Of a DNA stretch of 64,000 bases, positions 10,766-21,440 are shown piece after piece (the first letter of the stretch is position 1; every line of letters begins with the position of its first letter). The stretch spans positions 11,447,237 to 11,511,236 of the forward strand of contig OX388307.1 in NCBI GenBank assembly GCA_947579605.1, read 5' to 3'. This stretch comes from Athripsodes cinereus (taxonomy: Eukaryota; Arthropoda; Insecta; Trichoptera; Leptoceridae). Made by a program: the position numbers and the translations under genes. Under the pieces are notes generated by a model. That model was not told the DNA's origin, did no database searches, and saw only the letters and a program-made list of their open reading frames with translations.

Positions 10766-12040
10766 TATTCACATTTTTATTCAAAACATTTTAGTCACAA
10801 ATGCAATTAATTTTTTACATATATATGAATGCAATCCAAATAACGTAGTACCTACACATCTACAAAATTGTATAAGTTATAAAAAAAATGTTTGAACAAA
10901 GTCACATAATCTAGAGACCTAGACCTATATTTTAAATATCGTATTAAATAAAATGTAAGTTCATGCTCTAAATAATTTGGCAAATAAACCCAATATATAT
11001 GTATCAAGTAAGCAGCCTTCAAAATAAGTAACTACATAGGTATAACACTCTGTCATCATTATTTTATTTTATATATTATGTGGATGAAATGCAAACACAT
11101 ATGTCAGTACACCATTGTAAATAAGGCTTCTGTTTACCCCCAAATTTGTTTCAATTTGATACATTCAGATTCCTTTAATACAACATCCATTATAGCGATC
11201 ATTTATGAATCTGAATGGTGTACTCCAAACATCTGATTTTGTTAATTTAGACTTCGGTATTCACGATTTTTCATTATTCTATGCGAAGTCATTTATTACC
11301 AATGAATGAAATTCATACAAAATACATAAAGATTGTGATATATTTATAAATACATAGAGTTTAATATTTCATATTAATATATTACCTATATTAATACTAA
11401 AAATCGCTTGTCAATAAAAATATGGTCAATACTTAAGTTTTACAATGTCGTTATCATATTTCAAAATTTTACGCATTTATCGTTTTTTTCGCTAAAGACA
11501 TATCCACAGAAATTCGAAATAAATGTATTTGGTATACTTTTACTAGGGTTTGGCTTACTATGTTGACCGTGCCTTCTGCGTGGTTTGTCCGTTGCTGTGG
11601 AACAAAATTTCCTATGATTCGCGAACTCTGGAGAGAATGGAAGTGTGGAAGACAAGGTTAAGGACCCTATTGCTCAGGAGGTGTTATCATTCTTAAATGG
11701 GCCGTTTCAGTAGTTTTTTCATAAAACGGTGCATCATGAATAAAAAAAGTTGTCTAGTTTATTATTATTATACTTAAGTTCTTATAATTCGTGTAAATGG
11801 AATCTTATCATCCTCCTGCATAACTGAATGAATGCAGCTTTAGCACTATATACGATAGGTATATATATTATATTAACAATAAAAGGATCATTGGTAAACA
11901 TTCATATTAAACTAGAACAAACATACCACATCGCAACATATAAACATCTTTACTCTGCGAAACACCAAAATACAAAGCTACATATTTATTGATAAAATAC
12001 ACAAAATAACGGATAATAAACATCAAATAGGTCTCTCAAT
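10766..12040. other. AT-rich non-coding stretch
   Basis: No gene or recognisable element is seen. The 64-residue minus-strand frame at 11461-11655 has no family resemblance I can name. Confidence 0.35.
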
Positions 12041-12236
12041 CTTCTCTGAAAGCTTTTAAGCGTCCTGTAAAAGGTAGGTGTTCGTGAAATCTCATGTATA
12101 ATACATTGTTTTACCATCTTTAATTCAACGATGAGATATGCCACCCATACTCAGTGTCTTAGCTTTTATTAGCACGGAGAGGACGACTTTCATGTTTATA
12201 AATTGCAGATTGTTTGCTGACTACCCCGCTTGATGA
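12041..12236 (+). repeat. ~210-bp dispersed repeat, copy C
   Basis: Landmarks in order are CTTCTCTGAAAGCTTTTAAG, CGTCCTGTAAAAGGTAGGTG, GATGAGATATGCCACCCATA, CAGTGTCTTAG, GGCACGGAGAGG-like (GCACGGAGAGGACGAC) and GCTGACTACCCC. It is colinear with copy E. Confidence 0.65.
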
Positions 12237-13278
12237 AAATGTTGTAATGGACTATATTTTATTGCAAATCAACGTGTTAGGAAAATTAATTAAACTTATT
12301 TCGTTATTCTAACGTTTGTACTCGTACATTCACAGAGTGAAAATTCATGATTACAAATACCAATATTTCTAAACACAGTGAATTTTCACATTTTTTTAAA
12401 GAACTCGAGCGCTTTTCTTCAAAAGCTCAGTTTGACATTTTTGAGAGGACTGATACATCGCACATATATACATAATAATAAGTATCTACTAATAACTCTA
12501 CCTTGTAAATTCTTGATCATCTGTAAGTACCTACATAAATATTATCATTTAAGAAATTGACTACTACTATAAGTAAATGCAGTGTGCATTAATTCATTAA
12601 TTTTACATATTTATATACTTTACAAAACACAATTAATGCAGCTTGAAATATTTTCGTTTTAAAAGTCATTTGAACTATCTATAATCATATAGGTACCTAG
12701 GTATTTGAATTATTATTTAACAAGAATCGTTAGCAAAATGCGCGAATGCTGGTAGAAAACATCGTTAGTATAAAAAAGTTAGTCATTAAAATTGTGATAT
12801 TTTTATTGTAAATTAATCAAGTTGGCACTTTGTGATGAATGTAGGTACTTGTATACAAAACATATGAAACTTATCATTTAGCTTACCTGTAATAAATTAT
12901 GAGTGTTCCAATCAATAATCATAATATTATACCTACTAATGCAATAATATTTATTGTGTACACTACACTACACTACAATTCCGTACTGGTACCCACATGA
13001 CTTTCCTTATTTGTCTAGTGATAAAAAAATTAATGTTTTAAATATGTGCACAATCGTTAAAGTCTAATAATTATTATGTTATTATGTAGGTAGTTAGGAG
13101 GTACCTACATATTCACTCATTTGTCATCTTATCAGTAGCTATAGAATATACCTAGATTCCCGTTCGCTTTTTGCAGTGCATGGTGTGCCTGGATATAATA
13201 TTACTATGAATCTACATATTATGTATTATTTTGCGTTTATTATAGATCAAATAATCACTACTATAATATAGAATACTA

Positions 13279-13482
13279 TATCATCACGACATATTTCACA
13301 AATGGGGTAGCCAGCAGACTCTCTGAGTATAATACACATTCAGATTGCCTTTCCGTGGCAATAAAAAAATAATGCATTCAGGATGGGTCGCATGGTTCAT
13401 CGGGGAATTTTAGACGTTCATTGTCTTAAAGTCTTAAACGTAAAAACACCTGCCTTTACAGGACACTCAAAATCTTTCCCGA
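13279..13482 (-). repeat. ~210-bp dispersed repeat, copy D
   Basis: The reverse complement of copies C and E. Plus-strand landmarks are TATCATCACGACATATTTCA, GGGGTAGCCAGCAGACT, TGCATTCAGGATGGGTCGCA and ACACCTGCCTTTACAGGACA. The short open frame at 13383-13577 is only a shadow of it. Confidence 0.65.
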
Positions 13483-16216
13483 CGCTTCTAGAGATAATCT
13501 TTGCCGACGACTTCACGGAATATGATGACTCCACTTCAATTAACCACATAACTGTTATATTATGTACCTATACCTAACATGTAAGAAGATTATATTATAT
13601 AGGTAGGTATATTTTTGATACAGGTAAATTTATTTTTCACCATTTCCTAGAAAATTCATATCATTTTCTAATTATTGACATTTCCATGAACTTTTATTCT
13701 AATTTTTCACTTCAGTCAATTTGCCATCATGAGTAAGGCTGATTCTTTTCCCTTAAGATAGAATCTTACATACAAGGAAAAAGATGGCAAAGCAACTATG
13801 ATATAACATGTCTTCGTCTGAATAGCGCTTAAAAGAAACGTCTTCTCGTGATGCAATGTACTCTTATGCCTACGCCTATCACCATAGCGTCAAAAATAAT
13901 AAAGATTTTTTAAGTAGAATATATTTCATAAGGCGAGGAATTTCATGAGCTAACTTATTATTTGTTTTTCCCACGTGATAAGCGGCCGTAGACAAGCGAG
14001 AAACAATAAAACCACTACAGTTTACACAGATAACATCGTCAACCATTTCATTTACTATTTTTTAATGTAACAATTAACTTATCAAACAAAAATGCATTGT
14101 AAATTTATTATTATATAACTAATCAAACATCTCGATTGCAGAAACATGTTTACACAATGTGTCATTGTGCAAAATCTAATCGAAAGAAGTGAGAAAGGCC
14201 TCCCAATGCTGCTTACAAATTGTCGGCGTCCATGGACAACGTTCACCAATTCTGCCATTCTCGCTGCCATGATGTAAGGTTCACTAATTGAAAAACATTT
14301 TATGCAAACCATTTTTTGTGATCTCATATTTCAAATCTCATATGGGTCAAGATCTCCCGTCTAAATAGCGCCGGAACAATTAAGTTCAGTACCTACTTAT
14401 TATGTAGTTGCCTATATTATTAAGGTGTTGCTTATTTCCACGTAAATCGCTCTAATTCATCTTTATATCTATTTTTTTCGTTTTATTTTTCCTTTTAATT
14501 GACACAATAAGTTTTCAAGATTTTTTATCTCTTCGTGAACATGCATTTAATAATTTTCACTGTCAATCATGGTTCTTAAACGATTTGAACGGACGGAAAA
14601 TGAAACTTGTGAACATGATAAGGTGTGGTGCTCTTGCCTCTTGTTGCAGATATTACCAATTAGAATTAAATTAAATTTGCTCTTTTAACACTAATTAGTT
14701 ACACAAAACTATAAATGTTATTCAAGATGAAAGAAAAAGATATAGGTACCTTTGCAGATTTTTTATTAGTAAATAATACTCTAATTATACGTTTCTTTAT
14801 TATTGCACCTACGGAATCGTATAATAGATTAAAAGGTTGGTAACTCCGTTCTGAAGTGAAACTTATTATTTCCAAGGAGGTATTGTTTGTCTTCTCTGTC
14901 ATTGATTCATGAAGTTGTCAATATTTGAGTTTTGGGATATGCTCGCGTTACCTTTAACGATACTCTAGTTTTACAACAATAGAAAAAGGCTAACTTTATA
15001 ATAAGGTTACACCCATAATTTATTAATTGCCTATTTTTTTTAAGTACGTGCCTTTTTAACGAAAGTTTTAAAAAAAGTCTCATATACATAATGTTAAGTC
15101 AAATGTTTATGATGTCGATTTTTTCATTTTCAAGTACATAATGTAAGAAAGATATTAGACATTAACTTTTAAAATAATATATGGATTTATTTAGCTATTG
15201 ATAACTAATATATAAACTTCAGAAAACTTTGAGATAAATACAGTCGTTAAAATCAAATAAAAGGAAAATCGATAAACTATTTTTTTTAAATATTCATTCG
15301 TTATTTTACATTAAGTACGTAAGTCTTTGACATGTTCAACAAAACAAGTACCTACTATGATAGAAAACAACATAAAACAATTTTACACAAGTATAAAGAT
15401 AAACCCTATAAAACCATAAGTCAAATTATTATAAAAATAATATGATAATAATTAATGAAATATTGTCAAAAGTCAATGGAATAAAATAGGTGGTACCTAC
15501 CTATATTTTTTAGTAACGTTAAGTAAATAAGTAAGTAGAAAAGTAGATTCTAGTTATAGGTAAGCGTGTCAAAGAAATAAAATTAAATGAAATCAAAATG
15601 GTTGTGTATATTTTACGAATTTCTGTCCATATCCGGATACGAAATCAGTTCAATTAGAGATATGAATTTGTCGCGATAGCCGTAGAGTATCTTTTCACGT
15701 TGGATATTCTGTAATTCATATTGACTTTTGCGTAGTGCGGTATCACTTATACAGAATAGCGACTCCGCACCTACTTACCAGCTTTTGGTTTGTTTTTTAC
15801 ACTAAGTAGGTACACAATAGCTTATAAGTACACACTAATCATAAGTAATAACACAATGACATTAGAATTAGTACTAGATACTTCATAAAACTGGCAATAC
15901 ATCCATTATTATAATACTCGTAGCATCGATGTACGTAGTTATTTATTCAGTATTATTCTCATTATTCATATCAGTACGTAAACAGTATGTCATCATAACA
16001 ATACTGGTAAAGCCATTGTCCTCTAATCACAAATTACCGTAAGTAAACCATATAAATGTAAGTACCTACACACCAATAGTGAAAGCTTATAAATTTTATC
16101 TTCACTAAAATGTCCCTTCACATGCATATAGAAGAATCACATATTGGTTATGTTTTATTGTACTTGTACTTAGGATAATAATATGTCTCATAGCTGAATA
16201 TCTTATTGTCTTACAG
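13483..16216. other. AT-rich non-coding stretch
   Basis: No coding family, structural RNA or repeat unit is recognised. There are several short frames without domain signals. Confidence 0.35.
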
Positions 16217-16286
16217 GTTACAGGTTAAGAGAAGCCTGCAGTGTGCTTTGGATACTAAGAATTTTATTCCTTTGTACTTACAATAG
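16217..16286 (+). other. Candidate exon (70 bp, or 63 bp with the second acceptor)
   Basis: Two tandem acceptors (TTACAG ending 16216; GTTACAG ending 16223) precede it, and a perfect donor, TAG|GTAAGT, follows at 16287. In the frame that continues the candidate exon at 9434 it reads LQVKRSLQCALDTKNFIPLY then LQ and a TAG stop that coincides with the exon's last codon. Another frame is open through both splice sites. It could be a terminal coding exon, part of a non-coding transcript, or chance. Confidence 0.3.
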
Positions 16287-17241
16287 GTAAGTCTGTATTA
16301 ATTCATTCCACCATCGCGTGGGTCTTTACTTAGACTCTTCTTTTTCATTCAAGAATTTTCAATCAATTCTCATCACGTTGGTTCCTGCGAAGGTAATAAG
16401 TAGGTACCGAGTGCCGACATACTTTTCATTGTACTTTCAGATTATAATTGTAAAAATTGTTTGTTCATTACGAACGCGTGCGCAGTTGGTATCTGAAATA
16501 ACACATCACATACCAAAGGAACCCGTTTTATAATAATGAAGTAGAATAATAATTGTCAATCATTCCGTCTCCATTGTAGGTTTTTTGTGACACATCGTTG
16601 TTTTAAAAGTCCTTTGTCAATAAAATGTTCCAACGTTTCTCTGAAATAATATGAAATGCAGTAAAGAAAAAAAACACGACTCGATCCACTCGTGCCACGA
16701 ACATTGTATGAATTAATGTACGAGTAATATAAAAATACCTACATTTATTCCCTTTCATGTGCAGCATTCAGGTTCAGGTTGTATGAAGACAGGGTACTTA
16801 GCCTGCCATTCTCCATTCACAGAGACACCACACAAGGCTTGATATTTTTTTGGACAATACTATTACCTACTGCAATGACTAAACCTTTACATGTAGCTAC
16901 ATATGACAAAGCATCTAAAACATCAACAATTTAGAGGTGCGTCTCTCCTTTCATTGTAATGTAATTAATTTCTAAATAACTTACTTAGCGAAATGGATGT
17001 AAACAATATTATATCATTTTCATCAATTTAAATTAAATGTAATTATGCAAATTTCTATACAAATTATGGTCACGTAAACTTTTCCGTATTGAGTAAAAAT
17101 TGCGTCCAAAATAAATATTTAAAAATTACGTTACATTTATTTTAGATAAATAGTTGAAAATAAATAAACTTTTCTCAGCTTCATTTTCTAGCTAACTAAA
17201 GAATTTAATGCAGTAAAAATTGGGTTTCTTGTAAGAAATTG
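16287..17241. other. AT-rich non-coding stretch
   Basis: No feature is recognised between the candidate exon and the SINE remnant. Confidence 0.35.
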
Positions 17242-17356
17242 AGGCTGCGAAAAACCCCCGTTCACGGTACAAATTTTTAGTTTATTGTGAAAGGTGTATA
17301 AAGTTATATTTTTGGGCGTATAACAAAAACCAGATACGCCTTTTTTTAAAAAAAAG
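17242..17356 (+). mobile_element. 5'-truncated SINE (body only)
   Basis: Its body matches the body of the tRNA-headed SINE at 53910-54088. Shared landmarks in order are TTCACGG/TTCACGA, TTTTTAGTTTATTGTGAAAGG / TTTTAGCTTACTGTGAAAGG, GGTGTATAA, TATAACAAAA-CCAGATA, and a T-then-A tail. The tRNA-like head is absent. Confidence 0.6.
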
Positions 17357-17530
17357 GTAAAGAATAAATAAATAAAAAATAATACAGTGGAGTACCTACA
17401 TAGGTTGCGTTTGATCAATCCCACTTAACCTATATTTTACATACGTGCCGAGTTTTAAAACTCATATTTTTTTATTAAGCTAAAGAGTTTATGTGATTAT
17501 CTAATGTATGTATGAAATTTAAGATGCAAA

Positions 17531-17740
17531 TTGATTGATGCACATTTAACCTTGAACAGTGCAAACAACACAAATACAGTAGAAGCGGCCCTTACAGGAG
17601 GGCATTACCCCGCAGCCGACAGGTGTTCTTCAAGAATTCATCCAGTTTCCACTATAGACAGACTTCGATTAATAAACCATGGCAAATATAATATATACTA
17701 TCTACCTACACACTTAATAGTTATTATTCAGTCTATTTTT
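17531..17740. other. Less AT-rich patch before the tandem array
   Basis: A 76-codon frame begins at 17531 with residues TVEAALTGGHYPAADRC near the middle. It then runs into the tandem repeat, so its end is not meaningful. I do not recognise it. Confidence 0.2.
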
Positions 17741-18244
17741 TATATTCTCTATTCAATATAATAAGAGATTGTATAATGTACAAACGTACAGAAAGGATAA
17801 CCATTGCAACATAACATACCTACATGTAAATTACATTTATATTCTCTATTCAATATAATAAGAGATTGTATAATGTACAAACGTACAGAAAGGATAACCA
17901 TTGCAACATAACATACCTACATGTAAATTACATTTATATTCTCTATTCAATATAATAAGAGATTGTATAATGTACAAACGTACAGAAAGGATAACCATTG
18001 CAACATAACATACCTACATGTAAATTACATTTATATTCTCTATTCAATATAATAAGAGATTGTATAATGTACAAACGTACAGAAAGGATAACCATTGCAA
18101 CATAACATACCTACATGTAAATTACATTTATATTCTCTATTCAATATAATAAGAGATTGTATAATGTACAAACGTACAGAAAGGATAACCATTGCAACAT
18201 AACATACCTACATGTAAATTACATTTATATTCTCTATTCAATAT
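17741..18244 (+). repeat. 97-bp tandem array (5 units plus 19 bp)
   Basis: Unit starts (TATATTCTCTATTCAATATA) fall at 17741, 17838, 17935, 18032, 18129 and 18226, a constant spacing of 97 bp. The units are identical by eye, so the array is young or homogenised. The sixth unit is cut after 19 bp at 18244 by the Jockey-like element and resumes at 24638. Confidence 0.92.
18240..18244. repeat. Target-site duplication of Jockey-like element, left
   Basis: AATAT at the edge of the split tandem unit is repeated at 24633-24637, where the unit resumes. It is short and AT-rich, but its position is fixed by the tandem-unit sequence. Confidence 0.6.
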
Positions 18245-18689
18245 TCGATGCCCTCAGCCGGTAGTTCTATTTCAGCTCGCTCTCCGAATATCAATCCACT
18301 ACCCCAGACACAAATAATATTGGATGAAATCGCATCCCTACGTAATGATTTTAAGGTAATGCTGAGTGACTTTCAGGATTTTAACCCCTAACTTCTCCTT
18401 GGTACATAGTCGGTTATCTTATCCTAGGCGCCTAAGGGGCATATATTGGTAAAACTTACAAAATATAAGACTTTTAATAAGTTTTCGCTTATAATTTAAT
18501 ATTATATTGATTGCATGTTGTATAAATATTCAAATTATCGAATTTAGTGTTATGTTTTAATTGACTTTTTGTTCGTAATAACAGCATAAATACATTCTAG
18601 ATTCAAAATAAATTATGAACACCTTGAATATACTCTGGATTCTAATTATATTATGGACAATATTTATGATTTTTGGTCAGTTTTTTATA

Positions 18690-18830
18690 TCTTCTTCTGT
18701 AGGTGCCCTGTCAGGTCCCCCGACGTTGGCGATCACTCTGGCATAGGCTTCTCGGTCCCACACTGTCTGGAACAACTACTCTCCATTTCTCATTCCAGTC
18801 CAATCTCGTATATTGCGCAGTTTTCATATA
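18690..18830 (-). pseudogene. Possible non-LTR retroelement C-terminal relic inside the piggyBac element
   Basis: This is a GC-richer patch. On the minus strand it reads IRDWTGMRNGE, stop, LFQTVWDREAYARVIANV and a short RAPTEE end. An R-WTG / DR-x-A-R-V-x-ANV pattern is common at the end of endonuclease-reverse transcriptase frames in insects, but the fragment is short and the assignment is tentative. It occupies the place where the transposase C-terminus should be. Confidence 0.4.
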
Positions 18831-18923
18831 AAGTTTTAAAATATATCTTAATGCTACATAGTTTTTTGGTTAAAAAATTTGGTTTAAAGATTCATGCAAT
18901 GTTTTATTTCAATTTGTATAAAT

Positions 18924-20228
18924 TCATAGGCACTCGGGCACAGATGTGCACCTTGGAATTTCAAAATAAGGACAAAAATCAATGATTATTTCTGGCTTTC
19001 TTTTTTTTTCTGACAAAGTACCATCATGGTGCATAGACGAAAGTAATACAACTGCTTTTCCTTTTTTTGGTACGTAAGACACCAAGGTGAGTTTTTTTGT
19101 GAATCCAAATACCAATGATAACTCTTCTCGGGACCGATTAGCTAAGAAAGTATTTGGAATATACTGTTTGTTTTTTCGTAATGTTCCAATCAAAGTGAGT
19201 CCAGAACTTTTCAAGTTCAATGCCAATTGTTTTGTTGTGAAAAAATTATCACATGTTATATTCCTATTTGTATGATAATATGGTTCATACAATTTTTCAA
19301 CAATTTTTTCTCCGAGATTCGTTGCTCGTTCATTGCCCTCTTTACCCAAATATGGAATTCCACCAAGAGGGTAACCATTTTTGGAATCATTAAGCCAAAA
19401 TATCTTCATCCCATATTTTTCTGGTTTTGATGGCATATACTGTTTGAATGGACATTTTCCATCATAACCAACCAACTGTTCGTCTACAGTTATGTTAAAA
19501 CCTGGCATATAAGATTTTTTAAGATTTTTGTTTATCATCTCCCATATATCTCTAATGCATGCCAATTTATCGGTTGCTCGTCTCTGTGATCGAGAGCTTT
19601 TGTCATCGAATCTCATAAAACGTAGGATCATCAGGAATCTTTTTTTTGATATAGTGGCACGAAAGATTGGAGGTCCGTACCTCAAACTCCACAAACGATG
19701 AACACTGACATCTTGAGATTTCAAATGCCCAGCAGTAAGCAATATTCCAATAAAGGCATTCATTTCAATATTGTCTACAGACTTCTAAGGTGCGTTAAAT
19801 TTCTTCTCTGTGTATACTCTTTCAGCTTCCATATTAGTAAACTTAGTTATAATAGATATCACTTCTTCTGAAAATATTAGTTGAAATGATTGCACTGGAA
19901 TTTCAATTGTCAAACCTGGAGGTAATAATATTTTATTTACTGACCCTCGAATTATGTTGTGAGCCGGTGTCCTTCCAGAGAGTTGAGGAAAAAGATACCA
20001 AGTACTTCCGTCTTTAGTAACAGGATGAGATTCACTATTATTAGAAGTATTAGCACATTCATCATCGTTGGTTTCATCTTCGCTGACATTGTCACTATGA
20101 TAAGAAGTAACACTCACGTGGTCAGAATCTTCATCGGTTTCTCCATCAGAAATATTAAATTCTATATCAGAACACTCCATTTCAACAAGCTCACAAATTT
20201 CATTATCGTTTAAGATTTTATTTGACAT
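18924..20228 (-). pseudogene. piggyBac-like transposase, interrupted and C-terminally truncated
   Basis: DDE/DDD transposase that cuts and inserts at TTAA. From a likely start at 20228 (MSNKILNDNE; an ATG 36 bp upstream is also open) the protein has an acidic N-terminus, then GRTPAHNI, TN-EAE, MNAFIGILL, LRFMRFDD, the first catalytic Asp in ITVDEQLVGYDG, and the second in ITCDNFF. A single in-frame TAG at 19785-19787 separates the two open frames; the 21 bp between them stay in frame. After PEIIID the sequence loses the family: the third catalytic Asp (normally in a KGGVD motif) and the C-terminal cysteine cluster are missing. It is therefore non-functional twice over. Whether the family name fits is not in doubt; the sub-family is not assigned. 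Confidence 0.85.
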
Positions 20229-21440
20229 GATTAAATTGATAAAACACACGTGTGAACTACACAAGTATCAAGTAAATATTAATTGTAACCATGTGCCGAT
20301 GTGGCGCCATGGGGAATGTGACTGACTTTTGTAATTGATATTTAATTACTTATGACTCTCATTATTTTTTACAATGTTTTATATGAAATCTGAATATAAG
20401 TATGGAACTGGAGGAGTACTAAAAAGAAGAATAAAATATACTTACAATAAAGTGTCGAAATTGAGTTTTTAATTACGCAATGTGCCTATAAGGCGTCAAG
20501 GATAAATTAACGGTTAGGCCTCTGTGAGTTATCTGGATAACCAGGTGGAGGGTTTGAGTAAAAAAATGTCGGCGGCTGAAGAAAAACTAAAACGGCTGGA
20601 TGTTTTGGAGAGTGAAATAACTGCTGTGAAGGCGGAGGTCATTCGCTTGAAGCGGTTTAACAATGATCGTGAACAGTACGAAAGGTTGGATAATGTTGAA
20701 ATCTCGGGTGTACCCGAGACTAATAATGAAAATTTACCATTATTGTTTGATAAACTTTGTTCCCAGGTTGGCATCAATGTCTCTTCTGGTGAAATTGTGT
20801 TTGTTAGGAGAGTCTCTTCCTGGAGCAAGGATCCCAAACAGAAAAAAGGTACAAAAATCTTGGTTAAGTTCAGAAACCGTCTGATCAAGGATTCGTTCAT
20901 GACTGCGGCTCGAAAAAAGCGTGGCTTAGTTGGTCAAGACCTGGGAATCATTGGTAATGCAAATAGGATTTACATAAATCATCACTTAACTTCCGAAAAT
21001 AAGATCTTGTTGAGGGATACCAAGGAGCGAGCTAAAACACATAATTACAGGTTTGTGTGGGTGAAGGATTATCGTATTTATGCTCGCAAGGTTGAAAAAG
21101 CTCCTCCTATCTTAATTAGTTCTAGCTTGGATTTAGGGCGAATCATTTGACTGAGTCGAATGTGCTTTGCGGTCTTGTCCTCTGTTTTGTTGATGTTGTT
21201 ATCCTGGGTATTTTAGAATGTGCTGCGTGCGTGATGATCGAATGTATACTGCTTGTTGAGTTTGTGTCTCTCTGCCTGGCGTTTGGTGCTGTCGGTGATT
21301 GTGGCCTGAGCGAGCTTCTACTGTGTGTCCATGTGCGAGTTGTGGGGGTGTCCACTACTCCTGAATCTGTTGTGGGCTGGTGGTGTGGATCATTTTGGAG
21401 CGGATTATTTGGTCATATGATTATATGTTGCGTATGAAAA

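Larger units (their letters stand above)
18385..20506 (-). mobile_element. piggyBac-type DNA transposon in ORF1 of the Jockey-like element
   Basis: It is bounded by TTAA at 18381-18384 and 20507-20510, the family's target. Excising it between the two TTAAs restores the ORF1 frame. It holds a minus-strand transposase gene. Terminal inverted repeats are weak: TTATCCTAGGCGCCT (18419-18433) matches the complement of 20491-20505 at 13 of 15 positions, but the left copy lies 34 bp inside the TTAA, so the left end may be rearranged. About 540 bp at the left (18385-18923) are not piggyBac coding sequence and include a retroelement-like patch. Confidence 0.8.
18248..21150 (+). pseudogene. Retrotransposon ORF1, split by piggyBac element
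   Basis: The first part (18248-18384) begins MPSAGSSISARSPNINP and ends in DEIASLRNDFKVMLSDFQDF. The second part (20511-21150) continues in the same frame when the segment from one TTAA (18381-18384) to the other (20507-20510) is removed, apart from one TAG at 20515-20517. It carries a coiled coil (VEGLSKKMSAAEEKLKRLD, continuing for ~40 residues) and a nucleic-acid-binding-like domain with NVEISGVPE, RVSSW, ILVKFRNR, IYINHHLT and YRFVWVKDYRIYARK. This coiled coil plus L1-ORF1-like (FP-like) C-terminus is usual in ORF1 proteins of many insect retroelements. The role inferred from the family is RNA binding and packaging. It is inactive here because of the insertion and the stop. Confidence 0.8.

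Noticed and set aside
16224..16286. TIR-domain exon
   Set aside because: The CALDTKNFIPLY string recalls the segment before the WLG box in some TIR proteins, but the exon ends before any diagnostic residue.
17741..18244. CRISPR array
   Set aside because: The repeats are direct 97-bp units without unique spacers, in a eukaryotic genome.
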